This document shows positions 6,504 through 14,459 of a DNA stretch of 37,070 nt, in pieces. Both the position numbers and the translations under genes were made by a program. Location of the stretch: positions 1-37,070 of the IMG/VR virus record IMGVR_UViG_3300046328_001234; one strand, written 5' to 3'. This stretch comes from a virus. The notes beneath the pieces were generated by a model. That model had not been told where the DNA came from and did not search any database. It saw nothing but the letters and a program-made list of their open reading frames with translations. Numbering within the stretch: position 1 is the first letter of the stretch; the number at the start of each line of letters is the position of its first letter.

Positions 6504-7363
6504 GAACTCCCGTTGGGACTCCTCTCTATGTAATCGGCAGACCAAACCCCGACAGTGCATTTGGCGGTTTCGCCGATGTGTTTTGCTCTATACCCAGTAG
6601 TGACGACACTAGGGGATATGCTGCTTACGTCAAGACCCCAGATTTTCCAGATATTGAGTTTGTTTACTACCACTTAAAACCTTTGAGTTGTGCCAGTGGC
6701 AGGCTCAACACAGGTTCTAAATTCGCCGAGACTGGCAGTAGCGGAAACGTGACTGGACCTCATTTGCATTTTGAGACAAAACTGAGAGGGGACTGGTCTA
6801 AGCTCGACTTCCGTGAGGAGCGTTTTGAGCCAAAGAGATGGCAAGTCCAGTGGACTCTTGAAGGCAAAGAGCCCAGTAAAGACTCTGCCCCTACCGTTGC
6901 ATCTTCAGAAGTAGAAGCCTTCCTTCTTGCTATTCGCCATGCGGAGGGTACAAACAGCAAAAAAGCGTATACAACCATGTTTACGGGCAAGCAATTCAGT
7001 GATCTCAGTAAGCACCCAGAACAGGTTAACTGTACTATAGGTCCTGACGGCAAAGATCTGTGCTCCGCAGCGGCAGGCGCTTATCAGTACATGCCTAAGA
7101 CGTGGGCTAGGATCTCAAAAAAAATCAACGCCGCAGATTTCTCCCCAGAGAATCAAGAGCGTGGCGCAGTTGAACTCCTCAAAGAAAGAGGTGCTTTCAA
7201 GCTTATTCAGGAAGGCAAGATAGAGACTGCCTTTACCTATGTTTGTGAAGAGTGGGCAAGCGTTTCCTGCTACACACACAAAACCAAAGGTGCATACCCT
7301 AATCAAGCGGTTAAACCTATTAGCGAACTGATGGAAGTCTATAGAAAGGCATTGAAAAAATAA
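6494..7363 (+). CDS. M23 zinc peptidase plus lambda-lysozyme-like (GH104) transglycosylase domain
   Basis: 289 residues from the nominal GTG 6494. The first zinc ligand lies just upstream: H at 6485-6487 in K-H-G-G-V-D, with Y-G-E-R further up, so the GTG is not the true domain start. The M23 domain has YYHLKP (H60) and the GPHLHFE motif (H90, H92). From residue 138 a second domain has AIRHAEGT (catalytic-type Glu 151), FSDLSKHP, AAGAYQYMPKTW and DFSPENQERGAVELLKERGA, the pattern of phage lambda endolysin R. It cleaves peptidoglycan cross-links and glycan strands. Joined to the upstream membrane anchor it would be an envelope-tethered wall-remodelling enzyme, either for lysis or for a transfer channel. 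Confidence 0.88.
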   Translation: MDIGTPVGTPLYVIGRPNPDSAFGGFADVFCSIPSSDDTRGYAAYVKTPDFPDIEFVYYHLKPLSCASGRLNTGSKFAETGSSGNVTGPHLHFETKLRGDWSKLDFREERFEPKRWQVQWTLEGKEPSKDSAPTVASSEVEAFLLAIRHAEGTNSKKAYTTMFTGKQFSDLSKHPEQVNCTIGPDGKDLCSAAAGAYQYMPKTWARISKKINAADFSPENQERGAVELLKERGAFKLIQEGKIETAFTYVCEEWASVSCYTHKTKGAYPNQAVKPISELMEVYRKALKK

Positions 7364-7364
7364 A

Positions 7365-7380
7365 TTTGTGGTAGTATTAC
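7365..7380 (+). promoter_or_regulatory. Recurrent intergenic motif TTTGTGGTAGTATTAC
   Basis: The first 15 bases are identical to a minus-strand copy at 17562-17548, which also lies upstream of a gene; variants occur at 31051-31065 and near 11318. It contains a -10-like TAGTAT and lies 5 nt before ATG 7385. Possible element-specific promoter or regulator site. Confidence 0.45.
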
Positions 7381-7384
7381 AATC

Positions 7385-7486
7385 ATGAATCAAGTACTTT
7401 TTCTACTCCTGATCACCATTCCAATTGCTTTCGCGATCGCTCGCTTTGCTAAATTCATGAGGTCTCACGGCTTATCATGCAACTAA
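7385..7486 (+). CDS. Small hydrophobic peptide, 33 aa
   Basis: ATG 7385 to TAA 7484-7486. Residues 4-22 (VLFLLLITIPIAFAIARFA) form one membrane segment, followed by a short basic tail ending HGLSCN. It begins right after the wall-hydrolase gene and the TTTGTGG motif, and overlaps the next gene by 10 bp. A small membrane peptide next to a peptidoglycan hydrolase is suggestive of a holin or regulatory peptide, but the sequence gives no specific evidence. Confidence 0.5.
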   Translation: MNQVLFLLLITIPIAFAIARFAKFMRSHGLSCN

Positions 7487-7812
7487 GGAAGCTATCTCGG
7501 CAAGAGATTCTCGACATGCGGTGTTCTATCCGCGTAATTGTTGACTGCATAACAAAGTGGGGACACGATCCCGAACAGCACTCACTGCATAGCGCAACTC
7601 TAAGAGTTTACGAAAGCACAATCAGCTTGCTATTCGACACAAACCCCATAGCCTTTGATCCTGCAATGCGTGGTTACAGGGAGATCGAGTGGTCTTTATG
7701 TATCCCTGAAACTTTGGAAGACGGGGATCAGTGTTTGGTCGAAGACGGCGCTTTTCTTAATGATGAACTCGTTTACAGTTACCACCTTTACGTTTTTGAC
7801 TCATGCAACTAA
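7477..7812 (+). CDS. Hypothetical protein, 111 aa
   Basis: Mixed alpha/beta composition with helices at the N-terminus (SRQEILDMRCSIRVIVDCI) and an acidic C-terminal half. No domain recognised. It overlaps both the preceding peptide gene (10 bp) and the following clamp gene (10 bp), so it belongs to the clamp operon. Confidence 0.65.
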   Translation: MQLRKLSRQEILDMRCSIRVIVDCITKWGHDPEQHSLHSATLRVYESTISLLFDTNPIAFDPAMRGYREIEWSLCIPETLEDGDQCLVEDGAFLNDELVYSYHLYVFDSCN

Positions 7813-8978
7813 TAATCTCTCTCAAGAAACTAAAATTGATGGTGGCGGCAGCGGAGAAAGCGATCGCTAAGCCAGCCCCCCTTGAGATTCTAAACAATTT
7901 CAAGCTTGCGGCTAAGAATGACCTATTCAGCATCACAGCCACGGATTTAAAGCTCTGGCTGATCGGCAGGGAAGACTGCAACACCATAAAGGAGGAGGGC
8001 GAGGTCGCACTCAACGCCAAGCGCCTTTCCGACGTGGTTAAGTCCTTGAGGGGTGAAGAAGTTTCAATCAAGGTATCCCAGGGAGCTGCGGTGATTAAGT
8101 GTGGCAAGAGTAAGTTTAGCTTGCCGACAATCAGTGCAAGCGAATACCCATCCATGCCCGAAATATCTCAAGAGAGAGCTTTCGCGATCCCTACGGCGCT
8201 ACTCCATCAGGGCATATCCGCAACCCTCAAAACAGTATCGGATAACATCACTAAGCCTGCACTCCAAGGGGTGCATATTTACGAGTTCGACGAGACCTTG
8301 GAGGGTGAGGATGATCCCACGCATTTCTTGGCGTTTGTGTCGGCTGATGGCAGTCGCGGATCTTACTTTAAGGTCGTTAGTCCGCCACTAGCGTCGCTGG
8401 CGGCTACAATTCCAACTAGAACCCTGCGCGAGGTCGAGTACATTACTCAGGCTGAAACCGAGATCACTATCACTAACGGGCGTATCTGTTTCTTAACACA
8501 CTCGTTGATTGTTGCCTCACCACTGATACAACAGCCCTACCCGCCAGTAAGTAAAACGCTGCTTCAGTTAAGGAAGCAGAAGATGTCTGGGTCAATCAAA
8601 TGTGATCGCAAAGAATTGATTGAGAGCCTAAAGCGAGTTAATACGCTCTCAGATAGCGACATCTATGACCAGCGTGTTGACATGTTGATCGAAGGAGAAG
8701 AACTCAAATTCTTCTCCGAAATTGCTGACGTTGGCAACGTGGAGGAGTCGATGATCTGCAATACTGGTTCTGGCAGTTTTAGATCGCTTTTTAATCCCAA
8801 GTATCTGCTCCTAATTCTTGACACAATCAGTTCCAAACAAGTGAAGTTAGAGGCTTACGAGGGAGTGCAACGCTGCCTATTTGCCTCATCCTGCGATGGC
8901 ACGGATCACGAGACATTCTTGATGGCGATCGCTGAGATAAAAAGATACAAGCCAGAGGCAAAAGATGACGACGATTAA
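7803..8978 (+). CDS. dnaN: DNA polymerase III beta subunit (sliding clamp) homologue
   Basis: 391 residues, close to the usual 365-390 of bacterial beta clamps. The N-terminus (LIISLKKLKLMVAAAEKAI), the first-domain pattern LKLAATDL-like SITATDLKLWL, AKRLSDVVKSL and KFSLPTISASEYPSMPEI match the clamp family, which forms a homodimeric ring of three repeated domains and tethers polymerases. The canonical C-terminal M-P-M-R-L is replaced by a tail ending KRYKPEAKDDDD, so the partner-binding end is altered. No polymerase gene is found in this element, so the clamp probably recruits the host replicase or plays a late-gene role like T4 gp45 (inference). Confidence 0.92.
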   Translation: MQLIISLKKLKLMVAAAEKAIAKPAPLEILNNFKLAAKNDLFSITATDLKLWLIGREDCNTIKEEGEVALNAKRLSDVVKSLRGEEVSIKVSQGAAVIKCGKSKFSLPTISASEYPSMPEISQERAFAIPTALLHQGISATLKTVSDNITKPALQGVHIYEFDETLEGEDDPTHFLAFVSADGSRGSYFKVVSPPLASLAATIPTRTLREVEYITQAETEITITNGRICFLTHSLIVASPLIQQPYPPVSKTLLQLRKQKMSGSIKCDRKELIESLKRVNTLSDSDIYDQRVDMLIEGEELKFFSEIADVGNVEESMICNTGSGSFRSLFNPKYLLLILDTISSKQVKLEAYEGVQRCLFASSCDGTDHETFLMAIAEIKRYKPEAKDDDD

Positions 8979-9162
8979 GACAAACTACAATGATCGCATC
9001 CCAGACTTAGATGATCAGGATCTCATTCATTACCGCAGGCATATTCGCACCCACTCAGAAATCCATAGGTGCACTTCCTGTGGGAGAAGTTATCGACATC
9101 TACATGTTGTGAGCAACCCAAGACCTAAGTTATGTCCATCCTGCGAGGCTGAAAATAAATGA
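8965..9162 (+). CDS. Small zinc-ribbon protein
   Basis: 65 residues with CTSCGRSYRHLH followed by LCPSCEAENK: two CxxC knuckles that should bind one zinc ion. The N-terminus is acidic/polar. It overlaps the clamp gene by 14 bp and the next gene by 4 bp (ATGA). A small zinc ribbon could be a nucleic-acid or transcription-machinery binder; no specific family recognised. Confidence 0.7.
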   Translation: MTTIKTNYNDRIPDLDDQDLIHYRRHIRTHSEIHRCTSCGRSYRHLHVVSNPRPKLCPSCEAENK

Positions 9163-9401
9163 CGACGAAGACGAGTAACGAACAAACGCTTGAGGAGTTA
9201 TCTTCAGTCCGAAAGACTTTGCAAGATGTCACAAAACAGATGATGGATTGCATTGAGGGTAGACCTCGCCTAAGTAGCGAAACAATCAATGCTCTCAGGC
9301 AGTATCACCACCAATTGCAGGTAGTAGAGTCTAATCTGGCTTCTGCTATTAGTAGGCTTGAAGATGCGATCGACCTGTCTATACCGAGGCAATCTATATG
9401 A
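9159..9401 (+). CDS. Small coiled-coil protein
   Basis: 80 residues, almost wholly predicted helical, with heptad-like hydrophobic spacing (LEELSSVRKTLQDVTKQMM and LQVVESNLASAISRLEDAI). No recognised family. ATGA overlaps on both sides tie it tightly to the zinc ribbon and the ParB-like gene. Confidence 0.65.
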   Translation: MTTKTSNEQTLEELSSVRKTLQDVTKQMMDCIEGRPRLSSETINALRQYHHQLQVVESNLASAISRLEDAIDLSIPRQSI

Positions 9402-10042
9402 AGAATGGCATCGATTACTCGTTACCGATCGCTCAACGAATCCACGTCGAGCGCAGTGTCAAGATCGAGACCAGTAAAATCCATCCAAACAATTGGAACG
9501 CCAATTTCCTGACTCCGAAAGCTCAAAAAGCTCTTGGTGGCAGCATGGATCTATTTACTCAGGTTGCCGAAATTCTTGTCCGCCCCCACCCATTCATTGA
9601 AAGTGAATATGAGATTATCGACGGTGAACACAGGTACATTGAGAACCCTGAGCATTTGCTATGTCATGTCATTACGGGGCTAACAGACGAAGAATATCAA
9701 TTACTAACCCACGCATCTCACGGATACGGCGAGCATGAACCTGTCAAGCTGAGTAAGTCGCTCAGAGATATTGAAGCTGCTTTGGGAGATCGCACTTACC
9801 TGCCAATCCCCTTCACAAGCGCGGATATCGACAAAATGCTTGAGGTTGCTAACAAGGATCTACCCCCCGAAGCTACAGATGAATTCACGCGCATGGTCTT
9901 TAGTGTCCCCACGGATGCTGTGGATATTGTGCGAGCAGCCTTGGAAAAGGTGATGCAGGAAGGCAACATCCAAGGTGAGAACTACAACGTCAAGGCTGGT
10001 CGGGCTTTGGAGTATTTATGTGCGGATTATTATGGAGGCTGA
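9398..10042 (+). CDS. ParB/Srx-like nuclease-fold protein
   Basis: 214 residues. Residues about 22-90 have the ParB N-terminal pattern: ETSKIHPNNWNANFLTP, then EILVRPHP and the signature IIDGEHRY (residues 73-80). The region after residue 90 is helical but lacks a clear ParB helix-turn-helix, so it resembles the phage ParB-like DNA-interacting proteins rather than a plasmid partition ParB. Stand-alone members of this fold bind nucleotides (CTP) or act on DNA; the function here is unknown. No ParA ATPase is present in the element. Confidence 0.8.
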   Translation: MKNGIDYSLPIAQRIHVERSVKIETSKIHPNNWNANFLTPKAQKALGGSMDLFTQVAEILVRPHPFIESEYEIIDGEHRYIENPEHLLCHVITGLTDEEYQLLTHASHGYGEHEPVKLSKSLRDIEAALGDRTYLPIPFTSADIDKMLEVANKDLPPEATDEFTRMVFSVPTDAVDIVRAALEKVMQEGNIQGENYNVKAGRALEYLCADYYGG

Positions 10043-10043
10043 G

Positions 10044-10325
10044 ATGTTTACCGAACAGATTTGGAGATCTGAGGGGATAGAGTTTAATCTGCGTCGAATG
10101 GGAGTTTTAATACCCAAGGATATCGCCGATACGATCGCTTGCTTGGAAAGAGATGAGCTACATCGCTTGATAGAACTTCTAAACCTAGCTGTTTGGCTTG
10201 AGTCTTACGAGGAGTGGGAGGCTTTTTCGGATGAGCCTCTTTTCCGTAAGGCAAACAGATTCCTTGAAGCTCAAGACAATAAGACTTGGCTGGGTGTCTT
10301 AAAGGTATTGATTGGGCTTTTGTGA
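10044..10325 (+). CDS. Hypothetical protein, 94 aa
   Basis: ATG 10044 is preceded by GGAGG (10034-10038), which sets this start over the ATG at 10032. The product is mostly helical and acidic, with MGVLIPKDIADTIACLERDE and SYEEWEAFSDEPLFRKANRF. No domain recognised. It follows the ParB-like gene by one base and overlaps nothing functional downstream. Confidence 0.65.
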   Translation: MFTEQIWRSEGIEFNLRRMGVLIPKDIADTIACLERDELHRLIELLNLAVWLESYEEWEAFSDEPLFRKANRFLEAQDNKTWLGVLKVLIGLL

Positions 10326-10341
10326 TAACTACGGGGTTTGT

Positions 10342-10620
10342 ATGCGAGAGCACAGGGTCAAGACGGTGAATCCACACTTCCAAAACGTCTGGGAAGGTAG
10401 CAAGACATTCGAGCTTCGCAAGGACGATCGGAATTATTGTGTAGGGGATATCCTACTGCTCAAAGAGTATTATCCCGAATCCGATAGTTATAGCTGTCGC
10501 AGTATCCGCTGTAAGGTCTCCCATACTCTGAGGCATGAAGATTTCTTTGCTGTGACAGAAGGCTGGGTCATTTTGAGTATCATTATCACAGAGAGGTTAG
10601 GATGTACGAAAATCTATTAA
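10342..10620 (+). CDS. DUF3850 (ASCH/PUA-like) domain protein
   Basis: 92 residues from ATG 10342. The pattern HRVKTVNPHFQNVWEGSKTF, ELRKDDR, then VGDILLLKEY matches DUF3850, a small PUA/ASCH-like beta-barrel fold common in phages and thought to bind RNA or modified bases. Conserved features seen are the E-x-R-x-x-D-R segment and the G-D-x-L-x-L-x-E-Y strand. The longer frame from 10312 overlaps the upstream gene and lacks a ribosome site. The next gene overlaps its 3' end by 19 bp. Confidence 0.85.
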   Translation: MREHRVKTVNPHFQNVWEGSKTFELRKDDRNYCVGDILLLKEYYPESDSYSCRSIRCKVSHTLRHEDFFAVTEGWVILSIIITERLGCTKIY

Positions 10621-10910
10621 AAGAAGGCGAGACGGTTGAACAATTAAATCTTGGAGGTTGGATTGTTTTGTCCAATTTATTGGCGATCGGTGACGAGGTT
10701 ATTATCGACTACAGCGGATATATCCCCCCGCTATTTGCCGAGCCAGTCAGGGCGACGATTACCAATATAAGCTCCAACAATTTGCTGAAAATAGATTTGC
10801 AGACCGAAGGAGCTAGGGATGGTCGCGGCAGTCTTTGGAAGACGGGACCGCATTCATATTGGATGGACTGCATGTTTAAATGTAAGAAAATCGTAAAAAA
10901 AGAGGGTTGA
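10602..10910 (+). CDS. Hypothetical beta-rich protein, 102 aa
   Basis: ATG 10602 follows GAGG at good spacing. The sequence is beta-rich with GDEVIIDYSGYIPPLFAEPV and RATITNISSN, like a small SH3/OB-type barrel, but no family is recognised. The basic C-terminus is KCKKIVKKEG. Confidence 0.65.
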   Translation: MYENLLKEGETVEQLNLGGWIVLSNLLAIGDEVIIDYSGYIPPLFAEPVRATITNISSNNLLKIDLQTEGARDGRGSLWKTGPHSYWMDCMFKCKKIVKKEG

Positions 10911-10914
10911 AAAT

Positions 10915-11295
10915 ATGAAGAATGAGCCTTCGGAGCCTTTGATGTTGGTGGTTGAATTTTCCTATTACGAGAAAGCATTTTTCTGGGCTGGCTTGATAAC
11001 TACTTTTTCCGCCTTGTGCTTGTTTCAGTTTCTAGCGGCGACCTGTACCTACCTGTGCTTTGGTGTCCTGTTTTTTGTTGTCATGTATAAAGACGGTAAT
11101 CTTATTGACGAGTCTTGGAGGGTTGCCGAGAGGGATGTCTTCTACAGGGAAAACATAAGGAAGATTGTAGCGAATACCGACATCCAATATAAGGAGGCTC
11201 ACGGCATAGTTGCGGCAATAATCATTTTTGCTCTATTCATCCCATTGGTGTTGTCATTCCCTCGATGGCTTCTTGCCGCAGAGGGGTGGGACTAA
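10915..11295 (+). CDS. Membrane protein with about three transmembrane helices
   Basis: 126 residues. Hydrophobic segments at about 21-41 and 43-57 form a hairpin, and a third is at about 98-114. A polar 40-residue loop between them contains ESWRVAERDVFYRENIRKIV. No family recognised. Last gene before a long non-coding stretch with a strong hairpin, so probably the end of the clamp-ParB-like transcription unit. Confidence 0.65.
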   Translation: MKNEPSEPLMLVVEFSYYEKAFFWAGLITTFSALCLFQFLAATCTYLCFGVLFFVVMYKDGNLIDESWRVAERDVFYRENIRKIVANTDIQYKEAHGIVAAIIIFALFIPLVLSFPRWLLAAEGWD

Positions 11296-11633
11296 TTTAG
11301 ATCTGAATTCCGTAAATCTGTGTTAGAATTACGGAAGCAGTTACCCCCTGACGTAGATCTGGTAAAGTAAAGGCATACCCGCGATCGCTTCGCTACCCGC
11401 GCCGAAAAGTTGCAGAAAGTACGGAAACGGAAACCCCTTCAAAAGTAGGTAAAGATTAGAAGAAAGCGATCGCACCCCAATATTTGTTAATCCCGACATA
11501 GCGAGAGTTGGACGACATAGGCGGATCTGAATCAGCAAGGGATTTAGCCTACTCCAACAAAATACCGACCGAGAACAGTCTCGGTCGGTATTTTGTTGGT
11601 AACATACTGCAATGCGATTATTGTCATAAAAAC
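11296..11633. other. Non-coding spacer between the clamp group and the packaging group
   Basis: 338 bases with no convincing gene. It holds a variant of the recurrent motif (TGTGTTAGAATTAC near 11319-11332, flanked by CCGTAA/TTACGG), two HIP1 octamers, and the perfect hairpin at 11554-11599. Open frames across it have no ribosome site and atypical composition. Confidence 0.6.
11554..11599. terminator. Perfect 21-bp hairpin, probably a bidirectional terminator
   Basis: Arms 11554-11574 and 11579-11599 pair perfectly around an ACAG loop. A GC-rich core (ACCGACCGAGA) is flanked by AAAAT on the left and ATTTT on the right, as in intrinsic terminators that work in both directions. It lies 34 bp upstream of the next gene start and would insulate that gene from read-through. 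Confidence 0.75.
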
Positions 11634-12197
11634 ATGAACAGGAAAGAGAGAGCTTTAAGGGAATACTTTAAGAAGAGGTTTGAGAATAGGGAGGAGATGA
11701 TCGCCTTCCTATTGGATGACGAGGGCGATCAAAGCGATCGCGACGTTTTCTCGGCGATCGCGGTAGTGTTGTATGCAAGGCTTGATGAAGGGGCTGCTTA
11801 CAGAATCGAGAGGAACCTCTATGGCGAAGCATCTGGACAGTGGATTGCTGAGGCTCTCAAACAGCTAGGACTGTATTGGGATTTGGAGTGTAGTTGGCAG
11901 GAAAGGGGGAGGGGGCTAGTACCTATTTTTGAGCGGGTTAACCGCTATGACACCATCACTATTAACGGATATACTGCACGTCAATGGTTGCAGGAATTCG
12001 GGGCTCACAGACCAAACCAAGTTGTCGTATACCCAAAGACTCTTGTTGGGGAACACCCTGCCGAGACTTGCCTTGAACATAGGTTCTTCCACGTTAAGGA
12101 GTGGGCAAGCGGCAAGGGTGAATTTTTCTATTGTTGGCACGAGTATTACCCCGACACACAAACTCTAGCTTTAAAGCCTCAGCCAGAGGATATTTAG
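11634..12197 (+). CDS. Hypothetical protein, 187 aa
   Basis: Start set at ATG 11634 (MNRKERALREYFKKRF), just after the hairpin; the upstream part of the open frame runs through the hairpin and is not credible. The protein is mixed alpha/beta and acidic in the first third (LLDDEGDQSDRD), with clustered aromatics near the C-terminus (FFYCWHEYYP). No recognised domain. It precedes terS by 86 bp and may be a packaging-group gene of unknown role. Confidence 0.65.
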   Translation: MNRKERALREYFKKRFENREEMIAFLLDDEGDQSDRDVFSAIAVVLYARLDEGAAYRIERNLYGEASGQWIAEALKQLGLYWDLECSWQERGRGLVPIFERVNRYDTITINGYTARQWLQEFGAHRPNQVVVYPKTLVGEHPAETCLEHRFFHVKEWASGKGEFFYCWHEYYPDTQTLALKPQPEDI

Positions 12198-12283
12198 TAT
12201 TGTTTTTTGCCTGAATTACTCAATGCGATCGCTACTACCACAAAATCGGCTAGAATCTGCGTTAGATATGCTTTTGTCGATGC

Positions 12284-12871
12284 ATGGCTAAAAAGGGAAG
12301 ACCAAGACTAACACCCTCGATCATTGAGGAGATCAAGGATCGAATCAGATTAACTGGTTTGGTCGAATCCGTGTACGAGCAAGAACCCAAAATAGTCACA
12401 AAAGCTACTTATAGTAAGTGGTATGAGGATCACAGGGAATTATCTACAGAGGTTGATGCCGCGCTAGGGGATTACAGGCGATCGCAGCCTGGTTACTTTA
12501 TACACCTAGCCAGAGCCTGTATAGAGGACTACCTTACCTCTCATAGAACCCCAAGAATCACGACCTCACGAACCAAGAAAACGAGATATGTCCCAAAATA
12601 CGATCAGGCACAAAAGAGGTCGGAACTCGTACTGGATTATGTCGAAGAGAGTGAGACCACTAATGAGGTTATCCTGCGATGCCCTCCAAAGATTATCGAA
12701 ATGATTATGCCTCAAATTCCTCGGACTACGATTGAGGTATTGGCAACACAAATGGCTAATGAAGGCGTGATGCCTCAAGGTAAAGCCCAGACTATTATGG
12801 CGATCGCCGACAAAGCCCAGACCAACATAAGGGAGGTACTCAGCGGTGGGCTTAGCGAAACTGAAGAGTAG
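12284..12871 (+). CDS. terS: Terminase small subunit-like protein
   Basis: 195 residues. The N-terminal GRPRLTPSIIEEIKDRIRLT and a helix-turn-helix ending ATYSKWYEDHRELSTEVDAA match the homeodomain-like N-terminus of phage terminase small subunits, which recognise the packaging site and recruit the large subunit. Middle and C-terminal parts are helical and could form the oligomerisation ring (TTIEVLATQMANEGVMPQGK). It overlaps the large-subunit gene by 26 bp, the normal order. Call rests on the HTH and position. Confidence 0.8.
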   Translation: MAKKGRPRLTPSIIEEIKDRIRLTGLVESVYEQEPKIVTKATYSKWYEDHRELSTEVDAALGDYRRSQPGYFIHLARACIEDYLTSHRTPRITTSRTKKTRYVPKYDQAQKRSELVLDYVEESETTNEVILRCPPKIIEMIMPQIPRTTIEVLATQMANEGVMPQGKAQTIMAIADKAQTNIREVLSGGLSETEE

Positions 12872-14459
12872 TTGTAGTACACAAATTAAGGCTCTTGGTG
12901 GTGACGAGCTTGTTAAGTACGGGGAGGACTTGACGAGATTTGCCAGCGATCCTATCGGGCTGATTCATTATGTTGAACCAGAAAGAGTATTGACCCCTGA
13001 GCAAATTCAGATTTTGGAGTCAGTACGTGATCGCAAAACAACCAACGTCCAAGCAGCCCACGGCGTTGGGAAGACATGGATCGCTGGCTGGGTTGTTATG
13101 TGGTACGTCTTCTGTGTTCGAGGTAAAGTACTGACCACTGCTCCAGTAGCTAGGCAGGTGCGGGAATTGCTCTGGGGGTATATCCGCAAGCTTTACGATA
13201 GGCATTCTCCAACATGGGGTGGTCGTAGAACAATGCTTATGGTCGAGCTAACCGAAGAGGCTAAGGGCTTTGGTTTTAGTACTGATGACTATAACGAAAA
13301 CACTTTCCAAGGATCTCACCAAGAGAAACAGCTCATTATTTTTGATGAAGCCAATGGTATTAGCTATCAAGTCGATGATGGTGCTGCTGCCTGTTTGACT
13401 GGGGAAGACAATAGGATGCTCAGGATTGGCAACCCCACATCAAGTGGGACACCCTTTGAGAAAGCCTGTCGTTCCAGCCATATCCGTATCCCTTGTTGGT
13501 CACATCCAAATGTCGCTTGGGCATACGAACTGCATGAGGATGGTATTCATAGGCTTAAAGAGGCGATCGCCGAACAGATATTGCGATCGCCAACGCACCC
13601 AGACTTTGATGATGAGCCAGTTAAGCCCCAAGTAGAGTGGGCAGCAGAATTACCGCGAGACACAGTACCAGGCGCTATCTCGGTAAACTGGATTGAGCGC
13701 ATTCGTCGAAGAAAGCATGAGAACAGTCCTTACTGGCAAGGTCGTGTTGAGGGGCTATTCCCCGAAGCAACGGGTAGTGCCATAGTTCCGCAGAGTTGGT
13801 TCCTTGCTGCTCGTGCTAGGTTTGACCTCAATCCTACTTATTGGGATTGGCTATACGGCAAGGAGGAGTGGTCGTTCGGCTTAGACGTGGGTGACGGCGG
13901 TGACGATCACTGCATTGTTGGATTCCAAGGGCGAGTTCTTAGAATCTGCAAAGTTATACCTGGTCTAGGCGATCGCATGGACACGATTCATATTGCCAAG
14001 CGAGTTGCCAAGGATTACTTGGATGTCTATGGCGGGGTGTGTGGAGTAGACCGTATTGGTGTTGGCGCAGGTACTTTGGCTTGGCTGCTTGACAATGGTT
14101 ATAACGCTTGGGGGGCAACATTTGGTGAAGCCGCAGAATCTAAGGAGGATAGCGAAACCAAGGACTACTCAGGAACATTCCTTAATTGGAAAGCCGAAGC
14201 CTACTGGACTATGCGTGACCACTTGGCTGCTCGACACGACGAGGATACGTCGGCGATCGCCTTAACCGAGTTCGACGGATATCTGCGAGACGATCTAAGC
14301 AACGTCTACTATGAGGAAACCGACAAGGGAACTCGAATTGAAGACAAGAAAAAAACGATCGCTAGGCTTGGGAGAAGTCCTAATGCTGGGGATGCAGCAG
14401 CGATCGCTTTTATGGGGTTGAAACGTAGGAATGATTTAACTTGGAGGGCTGGTTACTAG
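12846..14459 (+). CDS. terL: Terminase large subunit (packaging ATPase and nuclease)
   Basis: 537 residues from GTG 12846. The N-terminal ATPase has Walker A AAHGVGKT (70-77), Walker B LIIFDEAN (163-170) and a coupling-like RIGNPTSSGTPF (193-204). The C-terminal RNase-H-like nuclease has GLDVGDGGDD (D347), GVDRIGVGAG (D402) and NAGDAAA (D516) as the likely metal-binding acids. Domain order and length are those of a complete large terminase, which cuts concatemers and pumps DNA into a prohead through a portal. No portal or capsid gene follows; the next gene is convergent. Its TAG stop shares CTAG with the opposing gene's stop. Confidence 0.95.
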   Translation: MGLAKLKSSCSTQIKALGGDELVKYGEDLTRFASDPIGLIHYVEPERVLTPEQIQILESVRDRKTTNVQAAHGVGKTWIAGWVVMWYVFCVRGKVLTTAPVARQVRELLWGYIRKLYDRHSPTWGGRRTMLMVELTEEAKGFGFSTDDYNENTFQGSHQEKQLIIFDEANGISYQVDDGAAACLTGEDNRMLRIGNPTSSGTPFEKACRSSHIRIPCWSHPNVAWAYELHEDGIHRLKEAIAEQILRSPTHPDFDDEPVKPQVEWAAELPRDTVPGAISVNWIERIRRRKHENSPYWQGRVEGLFPEATGSAIVPQSWFLAARARFDLNPTYWDWLYGKEEWSFGLDVGDGGDDHCIVGFQGRVLRICKVIPGLGDRMDTIHIAKRVAKDYLDVYGGVCGVDRIGVGAGTLAWLLDNGYNAWGATFGEAAESKEDSETKDYSGTFLNWKAEAYWTMRDHLAARHDEDTSAIALTEFDGYLRDDLSNVYYEETDKGTRIEDKKKTIARLGRSPNAGDAAAIAFMGLKRRNDLTWRAGY

